This document shows, in pieces, positions 36,124-44,081 of a stretch of 64,000 nucleotides of DNA. Under the pieces are notes generated by a model that did not search any database, was not told where the DNA came from, and worked only from the letters and a program-made list of their open reading frames with translations. Position 1 is the stretch's first letter. Every line of letters starts with the position of its first letter. Where the stretch lies: NCBI GenBank assembly GCA_947444305.1, contig CANEZP010000010.1:111143-175142 (forward strand). The letters run 5' to 3'. Origin of the DNA: Pseudobdellovibrionaceae bacterium (lineage in GTDB: Bacteria; Bdellovibrionota; Bdellovibrionia; Bdellovibrionales; UBA1609). Made by a program: the position numbers and the translations under genes.

Positions 36124-37203
36124 ATGGAAATAGCCCAAACATTGCCCGAACCTAAGCCGAAGTTTTTCAGTCTCACTTTGCCCGAGCTGACCGAAGCCAT
36201 TAAATCTTTGGGCAAGCCCGGATTTCGCGGTCAGCAGCTGTACCGTTGGATCTACGGCATGGGCATGCAGGACTTCGAAAAGATGACGAACTTTTCGAAA
36301 GAATTCCGCAAGGAAGTTCCCGGGATGTTCGATTTCCAATTGCCCGAAGTCTTGACCGTGCACAAAAGCGTCGACGGAACGATGAAAATGCTTTTCAACG
36401 TCGGCACGGGCAAATCGGTCGAAGCCGTTCTCATTCCTTCGCCGGGTCGCCTGACCATTTGTTTGTCGTCCGAAGTCGGCTGCAACATGGGCTGCAAGTT
36501 TTGTTACACCGGAAAGCAAAAGCTGCAACGTAAGCTCGAAACTTGGGAAATCGTCGGCCAGTTTGTGCAAGCCTCGCGCGCTTTGCCGCCCGGGCAACGC
36601 ATCACCAACATCGTGTTCATGGGCATGGGCGAACCGCTCGACAACTGCGACGCCGTTTTTAAATCAATCGAAATTTTGCATTCAACTTGGGGCCTGAACG
36701 TTTCGCGCAAGCGCGTGACGGTGTCGACCTCGGGCATCGTGCCCATGATTCCGCGCGTGACTCAAGCGGGCGTTCGGCTCGCGGTTTCGCTTAACGGCGT
36801 GAACGATCAAGTCCGCACCGAGATCATGCCCATCAACAAACGTTGGCCGCTTGAGCAATTGCTCGAAGCCTGCCGCGAGCACTGCCGTGAAACGGGTGAC
36901 ATGGTCACCTTCGAGTACGTATTGCTCAAAGGCGTAACCGATTCGATCCAAGACGCGCGCGATCTTCACGAACTGACGCGCACCGTTCCGTGCAAGGTGA
37001 ACATCATCCCGTTCAACGAGCATCCGGGTTCGGGCTTCACTCGCCCACCCGAGAAGGCCATCGTCGCTTTCCAAAATGAGTTGATTCGCCTCGGCACACA
37101 TGTTTTACGTCGTAGGACAATGGGACGAGACATCTACGCAGCCTGCGGTCAATTGACGACCGCGGCGAACAAGACAACTCCGCCCGTCGTTTCATTAAAC
37201 TAA
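36124..37203 (+). CDS. rlmN: Dual-specificity RNA methyltransferase RlmN
   Basis: 359 residues. Radical SAM cysteines C120, C124 and C127 in GCNMGCKFCYTGK, and the C-terminal Cys341 in GRDIYAACGQL that forms the covalent RNA intermediate. GFRGQQLYRWIY is the N-terminal accessory domain, and NIVFMGMGEPLDN and STSGIVPMI are family blocks. It methylates C2 of A2503 in 23S rRNA and A37 in some tRNAs. A PfkB kinase gene follows after 18 bp. Confidence 0.95.
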   Translation: MEIAQTLPEPKPKFFSLTLPELTEAIKSLGKPGFRGQQLYRWIYGMGMQDFEKMTNFSKEFRKEVPGMFDFQLPEVLTVHKSVDGTMKMLFNVGTGKSVEAVLIPSPGRLTICLSSEVGCNMGCKFCYTGKQKLQRKLETWEIVGQFVQASRALPPGQRITNIVFMGMGEPLDNCDAVFKSIEILHSTWGLNVSRKRVTVSTSGIVPMIPRVTQAGVRLAVSLNGVNDQVRTEIMPINKRWPLEQLLEACREHCRETGDMVTFEYVLLKGVTDSIQDARDLHELTRTVPCKVNIIPFNEHPGSGFTRPPEKAIVAFQNELIRLGTHVLRRRTMGRDIYAACGQLTTAANKTTPPVVSLN

Positions 37204-37221
37204 AGATTACGGAGATTACGA

Positions 37222-38145
37222 ATGAGCGCGATTCTTGTAGTGGGCAGCGTTGGCTACGACACCATTAGCACCCCGAAGGGTGAACGCGCCAACATCCTCG
37301 GTGGTTCGGCCAATTACTTCTCCCTCGCGGCCGCGCACTATTCCGAAGGGGGCAAAAGCCCGGTGCAAGTGCGCGTGGTCGGCGTCGTCGGTGACGACTA
37401 CAAAAATGAAGATCGCGTGATGCTCGAACAACGCGGCGTCGACATCAAAGGTTTGCAAACCGTGCACGGCGAAACCTTCCGCTGGTCCGGCAAATACGAA
37501 AAAGACATGAACGAAGCGACGACGCTGGCCACGCACCTTAACGTGTTCGAAAATTTCCACCCCGCGATTCCAACCGAGTATCGCGACTCGAAAACGGTCT
37601 TCCTCGCGAACATCGATCCCGTATTGCAATTGCAAGTGCTCGAGCAGGTCAAAGGCCCGCGCTTGATCGCGGCCGACACGATGAACTACTGGATCTCGTC
37701 CAAGAAAAACGATCTGCTTAAAGTTTTAGAACGCATCAATATCTTGATGATCAACGAATCTGAAATTCGCCAGCTCACCGGTAATTGGAACACCATCCAG
37801 GCCGCCAAAGAAGTGTGCAAGATGGGTCCGCGCGCGGTCGTCGTAAAGCGGGGAGAGTACGGTTTCATGATGTACACGCAAGAGCGCTACTTCATCTTGC
37901 CGGCATTCCCGGTCGAAAACGTCATTGATCCCACCGGCGCGGGCGATACGTTCGCCGGCGGTTTCCTCGGTCACCTCGCCCAACTCGATCGCGACTGGGA
38001 CCGCGAAGACCTCAAAGCCGCTTGCGTCCAAGGCTGCCTGTTGGCCAGCTTCACTGTCCAAGACTTTGGTGTAGAAGGCATCCGCAAAGTGAAGTCGGCC
38101 GACCTCGAACAGCGTCTAACCAGCTACCGCGAAGTCATCAGCTAG
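37222..38145 (+). CDS. PfkB-family carbohydrate/nucleoside kinase
   Basis: 307 residues with a CGGAG site. VGSVGYDTISTPKGERANILGGSANYFSLAA is the substrate-binding start (given here only as a position guide, residues 7-37) and DPTGAGDTFAGGFLGHL the anion hole with the catalytic Asp. The family phosphorylates sugars or nucleosides; a ribokinase or adenosine-kinase-like role is possible but unresolved. Likely cotranscribed with rlmN. The stop codon lies inside a small GAAA-loop hairpin. Confidence 0.87.
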   Translation: MSAILVVGSVGYDTISTPKGERANILGGSANYFSLAAAHYSEGGKSPVQVRVVGVVGDDYKNEDRVMLEQRGVDIKGLQTVHGETFRWSGKYEKDMNEATTLATHLNVFENFHPAIPTEYRDSKTVFLANIDPVLQLQVLEQVKGPRLIAADTMNYWISSKKNDLLKVLERINILMINESEIRQLTGNWNTIQAAKEVCKMGPRAVVVKRGEYGFMMYTQERYFILPAFPVENVIDPTGAGDTFAGGFLGHLAQLDRDWDREDLKAACVQGCLLASFTVQDFGVEGIRKVKSADLEQRLTSYREVIS

Positions 38146-38227
38146 ACGAAAGTCTGCTCAAAGCCCACATTCGAGCGCCTCGATTCTCGATTTTCGATTC
38201 TCGCAAGCTAGACGCCAGTCTAGCTTG
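38140..38227. repeat. Two related AGAC/GTCT hairpins, one over the pfkB stop codon
   Basis: Hairpin 1 (38140-38158): AGC(T)AGAC-GAAA-GTCTGCT, with a GNRA tetraloop and including the TAG stop. Hairpin 2 (38204-38227): CAAGCTAGAC-GCCA-GTCTAGCTTG, a 10-bp perfect stem. Between them are imperfect repeats of CGATTCTCG. No T-run follows either. They may mark the mRNA end or protect it from exonucleases. Confidence 0.55.
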
Positions 38228-38275
38228 TAGTGTGCGCCTAAATAATTCCCCAGGTTTTTCCGATATTTAATATGA

Positions 38276-39319
38276 ATGGCTGCAAAAAAAGGCAAAGCGC
38301 TTGCCCTAGATTTGATCGACGAACTTCTGAAAGACGACAAAGAAGAGTTCCAGATCAACGTGGAAAAGGCTGAGCGTCACTCAGTTAAAAAGGAATCTCC
38401 GGGCGAATTCGCACCGGACAATCCCTTTGATTTGTCCGCGAGCGCTATCCAAAGCGAAGACACTCTCGACATCAATAAAGTCGAAAAAGGTTCGCGCGAT
38501 ATTATGCCTAACGTGAACGCAGCGGCCGATAGCGCCGACGATAAGACGATGCGCTTGAACGAGCAGTCGCGCACACAAAACGCGCAACAAGTCTCCGCGC
38601 CGGCCTCGAACCAAAACCAAAATCAAAATTACGGCGAAGGCGAAGATCGCGTACGCGCTTCCGTCGGTCGTTACGGTGCATTCCGGTCGGGTAGTCCGTC
38701 GAGCAGCACCGAGGCTGCCCTCGCGCAAAGTGAATCCTTACGGATCGCGCAGTCACGCTTGCTGGACCTCGAACAAGAGATCGAGCGTTTGCGTTTACAA
38801 AACGAAGAGCTTGCCGCCGCCGGTGAAACATTACGCCGCCGCGGTGATGAATTGCTGACCAAAAACACGAAGCGCGAACACGATTACCAAAACGCGATCG
38901 AGACTTTCAATCAAGAGAAGCAACTGCTCACGGCCGCTAAGTCGGCGCTGCAGCGCGATCTTGAAAATATGAAACGTAAGAACGAAGAGCTCGAACTTCG
39001 CGTAACGACGAACATCCAAAAGATTCGCGTGCGCGAACGTGAACTCGAAAATCGTCTAGAGCTTACGAGACTCGAAAGCGCCGCGCTGATTCGTTCGAAA
39101 GACGAGATGGTTTTGGAGCTTAAACGAAACATCGATCAGCTCAACATGGAATTGAATAACTACCGCACGAAGAACCAAGAACTCAATCGCCTGACGACCG
39201 ACAAGCAAGAGATGCTTCGCCGGACGGTCAAAGCTTTACGCTTGGCTTTGAGCATGCTCGAAGGTGAAGAAGAACAGAGTGCCCCGGCCGCGAAGCCCCC
39301 GCAAAGGAAGGCGAAGTGA
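38276..39319 (+). CDS. Long coiled-coil protein coupled to a diguanylate cyclase
   Basis: 347 residues. Residues 1-145 are low-complexity and probably disordered (acidic and Asn/Gln-rich, with repeated NQNQNQ). Residues about 150-325 are one long coiled coil (LDLEQEIERLRLQNEELAAA, and so on). A Pro/Lys tail closes. No signal peptide or membrane segment. The stop codon overlaps the GTG start of the GGDEF gene, so the two are translated together, suggesting that this protein positions or regulates the cyclase. No homologue named. Confidence 0.7.
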   Translation: MAAKKGKALALDLIDELLKDDKEEFQINVEKAERHSVKKESPGEFAPDNPFDLSASAIQSEDTLDINKVEKGSRDIMPNVNAAADSADDKTMRLNEQSRTQNAQQVSAPASNQNQNQNYGEGEDRVRASVGRYGAFRSGSPSSSTEAALAQSESLRIAQSRLLDLEQEIERLRLQNEELAAAGETLRRRGDELLTKNTKREHDYQNAIETFNQEKQLLTAAKSALQRDLENMKRKNEELELRVTTNIQKIRVRERELENRLELTRLESAALIRSKDEMVLELKRNIDQLNMELNNYRTKNQELNRLTTDKQEMLRRTVKALRLALSMLEGEEEQSAPAAKPPQRKAK

Positions 39320-40287
39320 AGCACGAGGATTTCACCACCCTAGAAATTGACGACGTTCTTGTTCGTATCATCGATTACACGCGCGAGAAGACCCGTGCGG
39401 CCGCGGTCCACTGGATTTCGGCGTATGGTTTGAATCGCATGCAAGAAGCCGCCGGTGAGAACTGGGATTGGTCCTTCGCTTCGGCCGACGTGATCGGCAA
39501 ACACATGTGGAGCCAGCCCGCTTCCGATCTCTCGCAGCTTTACCAAATGTGGCAGCAGGTTTCGAATTTATATCCTCAGCCGTGGTCGGGCGCGATGGCG
39601 CCGCACATGATTACCTCGCCCCACAACCGCTACGCGCACCCGATGTTCTTCGACGGAAAATTCTTAGGCATCATGCTGATCGACCGGCCGCATTCTTCGA
39701 ACCCGGTCGAGATCCAAGGGCGCTTCAAGGCGGGGCTCGACATGGCCGCGCGCTACGTTCATTTTGCCTACCTCCACCTGGACGCTAAGAACGATTCCTA
39801 CATCGACGAAGTGACCGGTTTGCACAACCAACGCTACTTGCCGATGGCGCTCGACCACGAGATCCAGCGCACGAAGCGTGAGAACAGCAAATTCACCTTA
39901 TTGTTTTTGGACATAGATTTCTTCAAGATGGTGAACGACGGGCGGGGCCACTGGGTCGGCTCAAAGTTACTGCTCGAGCTCGGCAAGATCCTGAAGACCG
40001 AAGTGCGCGCTTGCGATTACGTTTTCCGTTACGGGGGCGACGAGTTCATCGTCATCCTCGGTAACGCCGACAGCACGCAGGCCAAGATCGCGGCCGAGCG
40101 GATCCGCAAGGCCATCGAGACGCACGAATTCCAGGTCGAGGGCCACTCCTTCCATCTGACGGTCAGCATCGGCTTAGCGGCGTACCCCGAACACGCGCAA
40201 AGCGCCGTAGGTTTGATTAAACTAGCGGATGAGGCTATGTACTACGGTAAGCGCAAAAGCCGGAACATCGTCTTCGTAGCCAGTTAG
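39316..40287 (+). CDS. GAF-like plus GGDEF diguanylate cyclase
   Basis: 323 residues from GTG 39316 in a GTGA overlap. Residues about 5-155 look like a GAF-type sensory domain (AHPMFFDGKFLGIMLIDRP). The GGDEF domain follows: DEVTGLHNQRYL, LLFLDIDFFKMVND, and active site YGGDEF with an upstream RACD, the RxxD inhibitory site at the usual 5-residue spacing. It should make cyclic di-GMP under feedback control. A second cyclase (FHA-GGDEF) lies 1.2 kb downstream. Confidence 0.92.
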   Translation: MKHEDFTTLEIDDVLVRIIDYTREKTRAAAVHWISAYGLNRMQEAAGENWDWSFASADVIGKHMWSQPASDLSQLYQMWQQVSNLYPQPWSGAMAPHMITSPHNRYAHPMFFDGKFLGIMLIDRPHSSNPVEIQGRFKAGLDMAARYVHFAYLHLDAKNDSYIDEVTGLHNQRYLPMALDHEIQRTKRENSKFTLLFLDIDFFKMVNDGRGHWVGSKLLLELGKILKTEVRACDYVFRYGGDEFIVILGNADSTQAKIAAERIRKAIETHEFQVEGHSFHLTVSIGLAAYPEHAQSAVGLIKLADEAMYYGKRKSRNIVFVAS

Positions 40288-40294
40288 GTCTAAT

Positions 40295-41392
40295 GTGGAA
40301 AAGACTCCCGAAAAGAAAAAATTGAAACTCGTCGTTAGCGATTTGCACGTCGGGCTCGGGCGTACGCTCGACAACGGCCAGCTCAATCAGCTTGAAGAAT
40401 TTTATTTCGACGAAAAATTTGCTGAGTTTTTGCATTATCACACCACCGGAAAATTCGGTGACCACGAAGTCGAATTGATCCTTAACGGCGACATCTTCAA
40501 CTTCTTGCAGGTCGACTATCACGGGCACTACCTTACCGTTTTGACCGAACCCATTTGCCTCGACATCCTTTCTCGCATCGTGAAGGGCCATCCGGTCTTC
40601 ATGAAAGCCTTGCGCGATTTCGCCGCGAAGCCGGGGAACGTGCTGACGTACGTCGTCGGCAACCACGATCAAGCCATGCTTTGGCCGTCCACGCGCGCGC
40701 TACTTAACGAAGTTTGCGGCGCGACGATTCGCTACAAGAACATCGTTTACTTCTTCGACGGCGTACACATCGAGCACGGGCACATGCACGAGGCCGCCAA
40801 TCGTTTGGACCCGCGCAAATTCTTCCTTAAGAAAAACTTGCCCGAGCCCATCCTGAATTTGCCGTTCGGTTCGCACTTCTTCGTCGAATTCGTTTTGAAG
40901 GTGAAGCAACGCCACCCGCACGTCGATAAGATCCGCCCTTTCGATCGCATGTTACGTTGGGCGATCGTCAACGAAACGTCGTTCACGATTTCCAATCTTT
41001 TTAATCTCGCTTTGTATTTCATCAAATCGATCTTCTCGAACGATCCGCGCCGGATGTTTCCGTTCTCGCGAATCGTAAAAGTTTTGCTCGAGAGCGCCGT
41101 ATTTCCGGACTTAAGTGAATCCGCACGGCGAGTTCTGCAGGACGAGCGCGTGCACACGGTCTGTTTTGGGCACAGCCACGTTTACCAGTACCGGCAGTTC
41201 TCCGAGAACCGCGAATACTTCAACACGGGTACCTGGACCGATCTGACTTCTTTGGATATCGCGTCGCTCGGCAAAATCACCAAACTGATTTACGTCGTCT
41301 TCCAGTACCCGGAAGAATCCGATCGCCCGCGCGGCCGCCTAAAAGAGTGGCACGGATATCACCGCATCGAGGAAGACGTCGCCATCGCCTAG
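40295..41392 (+). CDS. Calcineurin-like metallophosphoesterase
   Basis: 365 residues from GTG 40295, 7 bp after the cyclase gene. Metal-binding motifs in order: VVSDLHVG, LILNGDIFNF, YVVGNHDQAM, EHGHMHEAANR and CFGHSHVYQY. The set and spacing match the calcineurin-like family, near UDP-2,3-diacylglucosamine hydrolase and similar enzymes; the protein is longer, with a helical insert. The substrate is not clear. Its position between two diguanylate cyclases is notable, though the fold is not a known c-di-GMP phosphodiesterase class. Confidence 0.85.
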   Translation: MEKTPEKKKLKLVVSDLHVGLGRTLDNGQLNQLEEFYFDEKFAEFLHYHTTGKFGDHEVELILNGDIFNFLQVDYHGHYLTVLTEPICLDILSRIVKGHPVFMKALRDFAAKPGNVLTYVVGNHDQAMLWPSTRALLNEVCGATIRYKNIVYFFDGVHIEHGHMHEAANRLDPRKFFLKKNLPEPILNLPFGSHFFVEFVLKVKQRHPHVDKIRPFDRMLRWAIVNETSFTISNLFNLALYFIKSIFSNDPRRMFPFSRIVKVLLESAVFPDLSESARRVLQDERVHTVCFGHSHVYQYRQFSENREYFNTGTWTDLTSLDIASLGKITKLIYVVFQYPEESDRPRGRLKEWHGYHRIEEDVAIA

Positions 41393-41479
41393 ACTCGTCT
41401 GAGCTCGCCGGCCAGACCCTTGGTCGAGGTGTCCGCTCATCGGTTGTCTGATCCCGTGGCCTCGGTGATAATAAATCCA

Positions 41480-42418
41480 ATGGGTAACGATAATCACGAC
41501 GACGAATCAAGTCTCTCCGATAAAACGAGTGTTTTACAGAGCGACACTTTTAAACTGCGCTTAGCGCAAGCGGGCCAAGCGCCACCTTCGGTGGTATTGC
41601 TCGTGGGACCCGTTAACAGCGTCGGCCGCCAGTGGCCGATCGAGGACACCGACCGCATTATCGGTCGTGCACCCACCGCGCATGTTTTCGTCGACGACAA
41701 ATCGGTTTCAAAGTTTCACGCGAAATTGGTCATGGCCGGCGGCGATGTTTCGGTCATCGATCTTGAGTCGACCAACAAGACCGTGGTCAACGGCCGCCAG
41801 ATCCAACCCTTGATTCCGCACAAATTGCAGAACAACGATCAGATCAAAGTCGGCAATATTATTTTCAAATTTTTAGAGCGTGGTTCAATCGAAACGGTCG
41901 CCTCGGCGCAGACGTTCGACCGTGGCCAAACCGACGCCTTGACCGGCATCGCCAACCGCGGCGCTTTGCAGGCAAAAGCGCCCGAGCTTTACAAGCGCTC
42001 GGAGTTGCTGGGCATTAGCCTCACGGTCATGATCTTCGATCTCGATAAGTTCAAGTCGGTAAATGAAAAGTATTTGCACCCGGGCGGCGATTTTGTATTG
42101 AAAGAGCTAACCAAGGTGGTTCGCGATAAACTTATCCGCGGAAACGATTTCTTCGCCCGCGCCGGCGGTGAGGAATTCGCGCTGTTGTTGCTCGGCAGCC
42201 CGCCCAAACAAGCCGAGGAGATCGGCGAGCGGATCCGCGCCACCATCGAAAGCCACGTGTTCGATTTCGAAGGCAAGATCATCCCGGTGACGATCTCGAT
42301 CGGCATCGCCTTTAAAAATGATCGCGACACCGGCTGGGAATCCGTTTACGAACGCGCCGACAAAGCGTTGTTCCATTCCAAAAACAGCGGCCGCAACCGC
42401 TGCTCCGTCGCCGGCTAA
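41480..42418 (+). CDS. dgcB: FHA-GGDEF diguanylate cyclase (DgcB-like)
   Basis: 312 residues from ATG 41480 (MGNDNHDDES). Residues 1-35 are an acidic tail with threonines T16 (DKTS) and T23 (SDTF). Residues about 38-134 are an FHA domain (IIGRAPTAHVFVDDKSVSKFH, STNKTVVNG). The GGDEF domain has QTDALTGIANRG, IFDLDKFKSVNE and active site AGGEEFALL, preceded by RGND as RxxD inhibitory site. FHA plus GGDEF is the architecture of Bdellovibrio DgcB (Bd0742), needed for prey invasion and reported to sense its own phosphorylated N-terminal tail. Orthology is inferred from architecture and length. Confidence 0.9.
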   Translation: MGNDNHDDESSLSDKTSVLQSDTFKLRLAQAGQAPPSVVLLVGPVNSVGRQWPIEDTDRIIGRAPTAHVFVDDKSVSKFHAKLVMAGGDVSVIDLESTNKTVVNGRQIQPLIPHKLQNNDQIKVGNIIFKFLERGSIETVASAQTFDRGQTDALTGIANRGALQAKAPELYKRSELLGISLTVMIFDLDKFKSVNEKYLHPGGDFVLKELTKVVRDKLIRGNDFFARAGGEEFALLLLGSPPKQAEEIGERIRATIESHVFDFEGKIIPVTISIGIAFKNDRDTGWESVYERADKALFHSKNSGRNRCSVAG

Positions 42419-42460
42419 ACAAATTGCCGGGGCGTTAAGTTAGAGTTATAAATCTAACTT

Positions 42461-43648
42461 ATGAAAACAACCGAACAGAACATGCGCGACATCCAACACT
42501 TCGGCGAAGAGGGCGGGGTCGTACCCGCCGTTGACGTCGGGGCCACCTCTACCTTTCTCAATCCCTCGGACATGGAAAAAGCGTTTAGGGGTGAGCTTGC
42601 GGGTTGCTACCTCTACAGCCGGCACGCCAACCCCACCGTCAAAGCGCTGGGTATGAAATTGGCCGCCATGGAAGCAACCGAGGCCGCGATCGGCGTGGCC
42701 AGCGGAATGTCGGCCATCCACTGCGCGATCTTACAGTTACTGCCCACGGGCGGGCACATCGTTTCGAGCGCTTCGGTCTACGGCGGTACTTACGCTCTCT
42801 TTAAAAATATTCTTCCGCGCATGGGCGTGACCGTCTCGTTCGTAGATATGAACAACGCGAAGGCGGTCGAAGCCGCGATCACCGCGGACACGAAAGTCCT
42901 GTACACGGAGACGATGAGCAATCCTTTACTCCGCATCGCCGACTTGCCGGCGTTAAGTGCGCTCGCGAAAAAACGCGGGCTCAAACTTATGGTCGACAAC
43001 ACCTTCACGCCTTTGATCGTTACGCCCGCGAAGCACGGCGCCGACGTCGTCGTTCATTCGTGCACCAAATTTATCTCGGGCGCGAGTGATCTCATCGGCG
43101 GCGCGATCTGTGGTTCCAACGATTTCATCAACGCGCTGATCGACATCAATCACGGCATGGTCATGTTGACCGGTCCGATCATGGACGCGCGCATCGCGCA
43201 CAAACTTTACACGCGGCTCGATCATTTACCCGTGCGCATGGGCGGACATTCGAAAAGCGCCGCCCACCTGGCGCAGGCCTTAGACGCCGAAAAGATCCCC
43301 GTCATCTACCCGGGCCTGCCTTCGCACCGCGATCACGCGTTGTTCGAAAAGATTTTGAACAAAGAATACGGCTTCGGCGGGATGATGACCGTCGACCTCG
43401 GCACTTCCGAAAATGCTTTGCGGCTCGCGCATCGTTTACAAGACGAAAAGTTCGGGCTCTACGCCGTCTCGCTCGGCTTTTCGCGCACCCTCATGAGCTG
43501 CCCCTCGATCAGCACCTCAAGCGAGATCCCGGAAGAAGAACAAAAAGCAATGGGCTTATCGCCGGGATTGTTGCGATTGAGCATCGGCTACCTAGGTGAC
43601 GACAAAGTCATGCTCGACCGTTTCCTACGCTGCTACCGCGAACTATAA
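42461..43648 (+). CDS. PLP-dependent Cys/Met metabolism enzyme (methionine gamma-lyase / cystathionine lyase family)
   Basis: 395 residues. PLP lysine is Lys203 in VVHSCTKFISGASDLIGG. Other blocks are YLYSRHANPTVKALGMKLAAM and GVASGMSAIHCAILQLL, and VDNTFTPLIVTP is the aspartate that holds the PLP ring nitrogen. Members of this family are hard to separate by eye; methionine gamma-lyase, cystathionine gamma-lyase and O-acetylhomoserine sulfhydrylase are all possible. The gene appears to stand alone after dgcB. Confidence 0.88.
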   Translation: MKTTEQNMRDIQHFGEEGGVVPAVDVGATSTFLNPSDMEKAFRGELAGCYLYSRHANPTVKALGMKLAAMEATEAAIGVASGMSAIHCAILQLLPTGGHIVSSASVYGGTYALFKNILPRMGVTVSFVDMNNAKAVEAAITADTKVLYTETMSNPLLRIADLPALSALAKKRGLKLMVDNTFTPLIVTPAKHGADVVVHSCTKFISGASDLIGGAICGSNDFINALIDINHGMVMLTGPIMDARIAHKLYTRLDHLPVRMGGHSKSAAHLAQALDAEKIPVIYPGLPSHRDHALFEKILNKEYGFGGMMTVDLGTSENALRLAHRLQDEKFGLYAVSLGFSRTLMSCPSISTSSEIPEEEQKAMGLSPGLLRLSIGYLGDDKVMLDRFLRCYREL

Positions 43649-44081
43649 ACCAAAACCATTCAAGGCCGGGCCGAAGACCGCGGGAGGACCGAAGACCGCG
43701 CAAATTCGGAAGGCGTCGAAATGAACAAATCGCGGTCGCCAGACAATAGATCCCACTTGAGCGGCACTAGCTTCGCGTAGACCGCTGATTTGTTCATTTC
43801 GACGCCTCTCCGCAATGCGGTCTCGGATGCTGCCTTAGGCCGTGATTCAAGTTTGCATTGCTTCCACGCGCACGAAGATTTTTTCGGGGGCTTGCGAAAA
43901 GTATTTGAACAGCGCGGGGCACAGCCAGCCTTCGCGTGCGAGGGGAAAAGGTCATCGGGAGAGGTCAAGCCCGCCACGATGGCACTTGGTTTGGGCGTTT
44001 CCATGCTGATCGGTCTGGCGTTTCTCCCGCGGCTGTTCACAAACCGCACGCGGGCGAAAAGCTAAACGATACTCTAATGGA
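43649..44081. other. Intergenic region with large inverted repeat; one doubtful small ORF
   Basis: 430 bp between the Cys/Met enzyme and the hemerythrin fusion gene. It starts with a direct repeat of ACCGAAGACCGCG (around 43672 and 43688), then the large inverted repeat at 43712-43806. An ATG at 43979 opens a 28-codon frame (MALGLGVSMLIGLAFLPRLF and a basic end), which would be a single membrane helix; it may be the intact end of a longer frame reaching back into the inverted repeat. There is no good ribosome-binding site, so it is not listed as a gene. Confidence 0.5.
43712..43806. repeat. Long inverted repeat (26-bp arms)
   Basis: Left arm 43712-43737 begins GGCGTCGAAATGAACAAATC and continues GCGGTC; the right arm 43780-43806 is its reverse complement with one bulged T (43786). 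The loop is 42 nt. Similarity continues imperfectly outside (CGGAAGG on the left, CCTCTCCG on the right). It could be a miniature mobile element, a transcript-end structure or a recombination site. No target duplication or transposase is seen beside it. Confidence 0.75.

Noticed and set aside
38276..39319. Chemoreceptor or SMC-type ATPase
   Set aside because: No membrane helix, no methyl-accepting signature and no Walker motifs; only a coiled coil.
43712..43806. Integron attC site
   Set aside because: No GTTRRRY/RYYYAAC core sites and no integrase or cassette array nearby.
43660..44049. Leftward 129-codon frame across the inverted repeat
   Set aside because: Amino-acid content is unlike real proteins of this genome, no start signal, and it runs through the hairpin; likely chance.
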